Origin: an uncultured Alphaproteobacteria bacterium
Lineage (GTDB): Bacteria > Pseudomonadota > Alphaproteobacteria > Rs-D84
Length of the DNA: 26,407 nucleotides
Assembly (NCBI GenBank): GCA_904502245.1
Contig: CAJGDN010000010.1
Coordinates: 1-26,407, forward strand
Direction: 5' to 3'
Below the pieces are notes generated by a model. It worked only from the letters and a program-made list of their open reading frames with translations. It was not told the DNA's origin and ran no database searches. Position 1 is the stretch's first letter. Each line of letters opens with the position of its first letter. Made by a program: the position numbers and the translations under genes. Positions 24,556-26,407 of the stretch are shown here, piece by piece.

Positions 24556-24573
24556 CTGCGACGCAGTTGTTTG

Positions 24574-24650
<77 letters not shown>

Positions 24651-24732
24651 TTCATTCTTTCCCTGTTTTCTGCGTATTACATTTGTTTTTACCTCTTTGT
24701 TTTATTGTGTTTATTTGTTTGTTTTTTTGCTT

Positions 24733-24752
24733 TTTGGAGCAAATTTGGAGCA
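24733..24752. repeat. Direct repeat TTTGGAGCA x2 near the integrase module
   Basis: TTTGGAGCA occurs at 24733-24741 and 24744-24752, 11 bp apart, about one helical turn. The site lies between tRNA-Pro and the excisionase-like gene, where arm-type sites for integrase or sites for a recombination directionality factor would be expected. Role is inference. The rest of 24651-24773 is T-rich with no gene seen. Confidence 0.5.
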
Positions 24753-24773
24753 CTTTTCATTTTCTTTATACTT

Positions 24774-25007
24774 TTACTTGCTGTAATTAGACATTGTGTA
24801 TTTATAACATGCTGACAATTTCTCTCTTACCCAGTTGTCAATATCTTCGCGGTAATACACTGTGTTACGCCCCCATTTTCTAAACATTGGTGCTTGACCG
24901 CGCGCTCTCAGTTTTTCAATTTGTTTTTTGGACATTGGCAGACCATATACTGTGTTTAAATAGTCTACCAATGCTTTTTCTGTAATACATTTAGTTTCGG
25001 TGTTCAT
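24774..25007 (-). CDS. Small HTH protein, AlpA/excisionase-like
   Basis: The 77-residue product carries a winged MerR-type HTH (HTH_17/AlpA-like): a helix around SKKQIEKLRARGQAP, then F-R-K-W-G-R-N-T-V-Y-Y, then REDIDNWVRE. Proteins of this kind act as excisionases or as regulators of integrase in islands. Its ATG overlaps the integrase TGA (ATGA), so translation is probably coupled. The order is integrase first, then this gene, toward the tRNA. Confidence 0.75.
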   Translation of the reverse strand: MNTETKCITEKALVDYLNTVYGLPMSKKQIEKLRARGQAPMFRKWGRNTVYYREDIDNWVREKLSACYKYTMSNYSK

Positions 25008-26338
25008 AAATGGTTCTCTTTCTTGTTTTTGTATTCTTGTTCAGCTTTTTCAGCCCCTTTATTTAGTAGTAGTTGTATTTCATTAGAGACCACATTCGCT
25101 CTTTCAATCAATTTTTCAGACCGGTTATGCGCAGATATCCCCTCAACATCGCCTTTTTTATGTCCCAATAAGCCCTCGATTTGTACATCTGAAAAATCTA
25201 AATCGTTGCAGCGGGTTGCAAAGGAGTGTCGCAAACCGTGCAGGGTCAGATTTAATAACGGATTGAGCATTGCTGTATTTTCTGCGTTATTGTCTTTCAT
25301 TTTGCATATCTCTTTTAACGCTTTTAAACAATCCTGTCGATGTGTACCGATTTTGGTCTCGCTGGGGAATAAATGGTCGCTTGTTCTTTTAGCGTACATC
25401 TGTTCTAACAACTGTTTCGCCGCAATCCCAAAAATCCGATTTTGCTGTCCATCCGTTGTCTTGGTTTGAGCAAAAGAAAAATATTGTTGTGCAAAATTTA
25501 CTCTGTCCCAAGTCAACCCTAGTAATTCATTTTTTCTGCAACCAGTTAAAGCGAGCAACTTTATTACATTTACACTCTGCACATCGCTATCTTTTTGTTC
25601 TAATTCTTTCATTCTTAGTGCCTGTCCAAGATTTATATAACCGTCCGGCTCTAGGTAGGCAGTTTCTTTTTTGATATGCTTGATTTTTTTGAACTTCCTT
25701 GTATTCATTGGGTTTTCGGCAATCATGTCATGGTCTTCAGCAAAATTAAGTATAGTTTTAAGCATTTCCATAACTCGTTTTGCGCATCCTGTTCCACCAG
25801 TTATTTTGATATACGAATGTGGGTTTGACGGATTCTTGTAACCAGCAATTACAATTTTTTTGTCGCCTGTGGCAATGGCTGTCTGTAAATCCATAATATC
25901 TTGTGCGGTCAAATCAGATAAACGTATCCCCCCAATTATAGGTAAAACGTGTCGGTTGATTCTGCTTTTGTCCAACAGCCTGGTACTTTCGCGCATTTGG
26001 TGTTCAGCGATATATTTGTCGCACACATCTTTAATCGTGAATTTTGTATATTTTTTAGAATCAGGAATGTTGCCTAATTTTACTGTTGGTTTGAATTCGT
26101 CTAATCGTTGGCGTGCTTCATTAACTGACATATTTTTGGTTCTGCCAATTGTATGTGTTTTATTTCTGCCGCATTTGTCTCTATATTTATAAAAAAACGT
26201 TGCGCTGGCTTTGCCGATGCGTATTCCAAACCCAGTGGTTTTTGTATCCCATACGCAGCTAGGTTGTGCGATTCCTAATTCTATTTGTTGATTGATTTTG
26301 TTTACCAATGATTGGCTGATGGTACTTTTTTCTGTCAT
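25004..26338 (-). CDS. int: Tyrosine-recombinase-type integrase lacking the catalytic tyrosine
   Basis: The 444-residue protein is a phage/island-type integrase. It has an arm-binding N-terminal domain (TTGFGIRIGKASATFFYKYR), a core-binding SAM-like domain (about 95-215) and a catalytic domain. Counting from the ATG at 26338, the catalytic residues are Arg268 (TGCRKNE), Lys293, His367 and Arg370 (HGLRHS) and His393 (LLGH). The nucleophile should be Tyr nine residues after His393, as in XerD; here it is Ser402 (ISAH, codon TCT, one base from TAT). No other Tyr follows until near the end (EQEY). The enzyme is therefore probably inactive for strand exchange unless the reading is an error. A TTG at 26380 would add 14 residues; neither start has a good ribosome binding site. 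It lies beside tRNA-Pro, the usual place for island integrases. Confidence 0.88.
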   Translation of the reverse strand: MTEKSTISQSLVNKINQQIELGIAQPSCVWDTKTTGFGIRIGKASATFFYKYRDKCGRNKTHTIGRTKNMSVNEARQRLDEFKPTVKLGNIPDSKKYTKFTIKDVCDKYIAEHQMRESTRLLDKSRINRHVLPIIGGIRLSDLTAQDIMDLQTAIATGDKKIVIAGYKNPSNPHSYIKITGGTGCAKRVMEMLKTILNFAEDHDMIAENPMNTRKFKKIKHIKKETAYLEPDGYINLGQALRMKELEQKDSDVQSVNVIKLLALTGCRKNELLGLTWDRVNFAQQYFSFAQTKTTDGQQNRIFGIAAKQLLEQMYAKRTSDHLFPSETKIGTHRQDCLKALKEICKMKDNNAENTAMLNPLLNLTLHGLRHSFATRCNDLDFSDVQIEGLLGHKKGDVEGISAHNRSEKLIERANVVSNEIQLLLNKGAEKAEQEYKNKKENHL

Positions 26339-26407
26339 TATTCTATTCTTTGTTTGGTTTTTGTTGAATTTTCGTCCCAAACAAGCTAGAATGACTTTTG
26401 CGGTAGA
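26339..26407. other. Upstream edge of the integrase gene
   Basis: These last 69 bases hold no gene I can support. The string GAATGAC (26389-26395) recalls the ends of the palindromic elements near 13.9 kb. The element is expected to go on beyond the window. Confidence 0.4.

Noticed and set aside
26339..26380. TTG start of the integrase
   Set aside because: No ribosome binding site and an N-terminus of low complexity; the ATG at 26338 is simpler, though this is not certain.

Overview
The window reads as chromosome of a Gram-negative alphaproteobacterium, probably a host- or gut-associated lineage with a compact genome. The evidence is as follows. There are lipid A and envelope genes (lpxD, fabZ, an MsbA-like exporter). 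NusA and IF-2 are adjacent, there is an RNase J, and both tRNAs encode their CCA end. Coding density is high, and sequence is moderately AT-rich. Several cysteine-rich secreted proteins also recall those of uncultured gut alphaproteobacteria. The lineage is inference; no marker here fixes a genus.

Layout. Positions 49-4742 hold two tandem, paralogous, exported, cysteine-rich proteins of unknown function, closed by a terminator. A short ftsK (4824-7097) follows. On the minus strand lies lpxD, then a possible 44-codon gene, fabZ and a sigma-70 region-4-like protein (9698 down to 7127), with gaps of only 15-16 nt. Divergent from lpxD is nusA-infB (9885-13859), with a good promoter and a strong hairpin in its leader. 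Around 13.9-14.2 kb is a palindromic-repeat spacer with a doubtful small membrane ORF. Next come a secreted cysteine-containing protein with an InlB/Flg_new-like end (minus) and RNase J (plus). An MsbA-like ABC exporter, followed by a repeat protein built on a W-containing unit, reads leftward from 21125. Upstream of it are an alpha/beta hydrolase (minus) and a divergent tRNA-Ala/rpsU unit (plus). An acyl-CoA synthetase with an octapeptide-repeat tail (minus) comes next, then tRNA-Pro(CGG). The right edge is the start of an integrated element: a HTH/excisionase-like gene and a tyrosine-type integrase lying against the 3' side of tRNA-Pro.

How genes work together. lpxD, fabZ and the MsbA-like exporter belong to lipid A and fatty-acid synthesis and export. 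nusA and infB couple transcription and translation, and RNase J handles RNA decay. The standard neighbours rimP, rbfA, truB and rpsO (of nusA-infB) and lpxA and lpxB (of lpxD-fabZ) are not in the window.

Most worth a second look: the paired Cys-repeat proteins; the W-repeat protein with a recent internal duplication; an integrase whose catalytic tyrosine position reads serine; a tRNA-Pro with an aberrant T-loop next to that integrase; three genes that appear leaderless and share a -10/TTGCTATG start layout; and an in-frame small ORF just after the lpxD stop codon.
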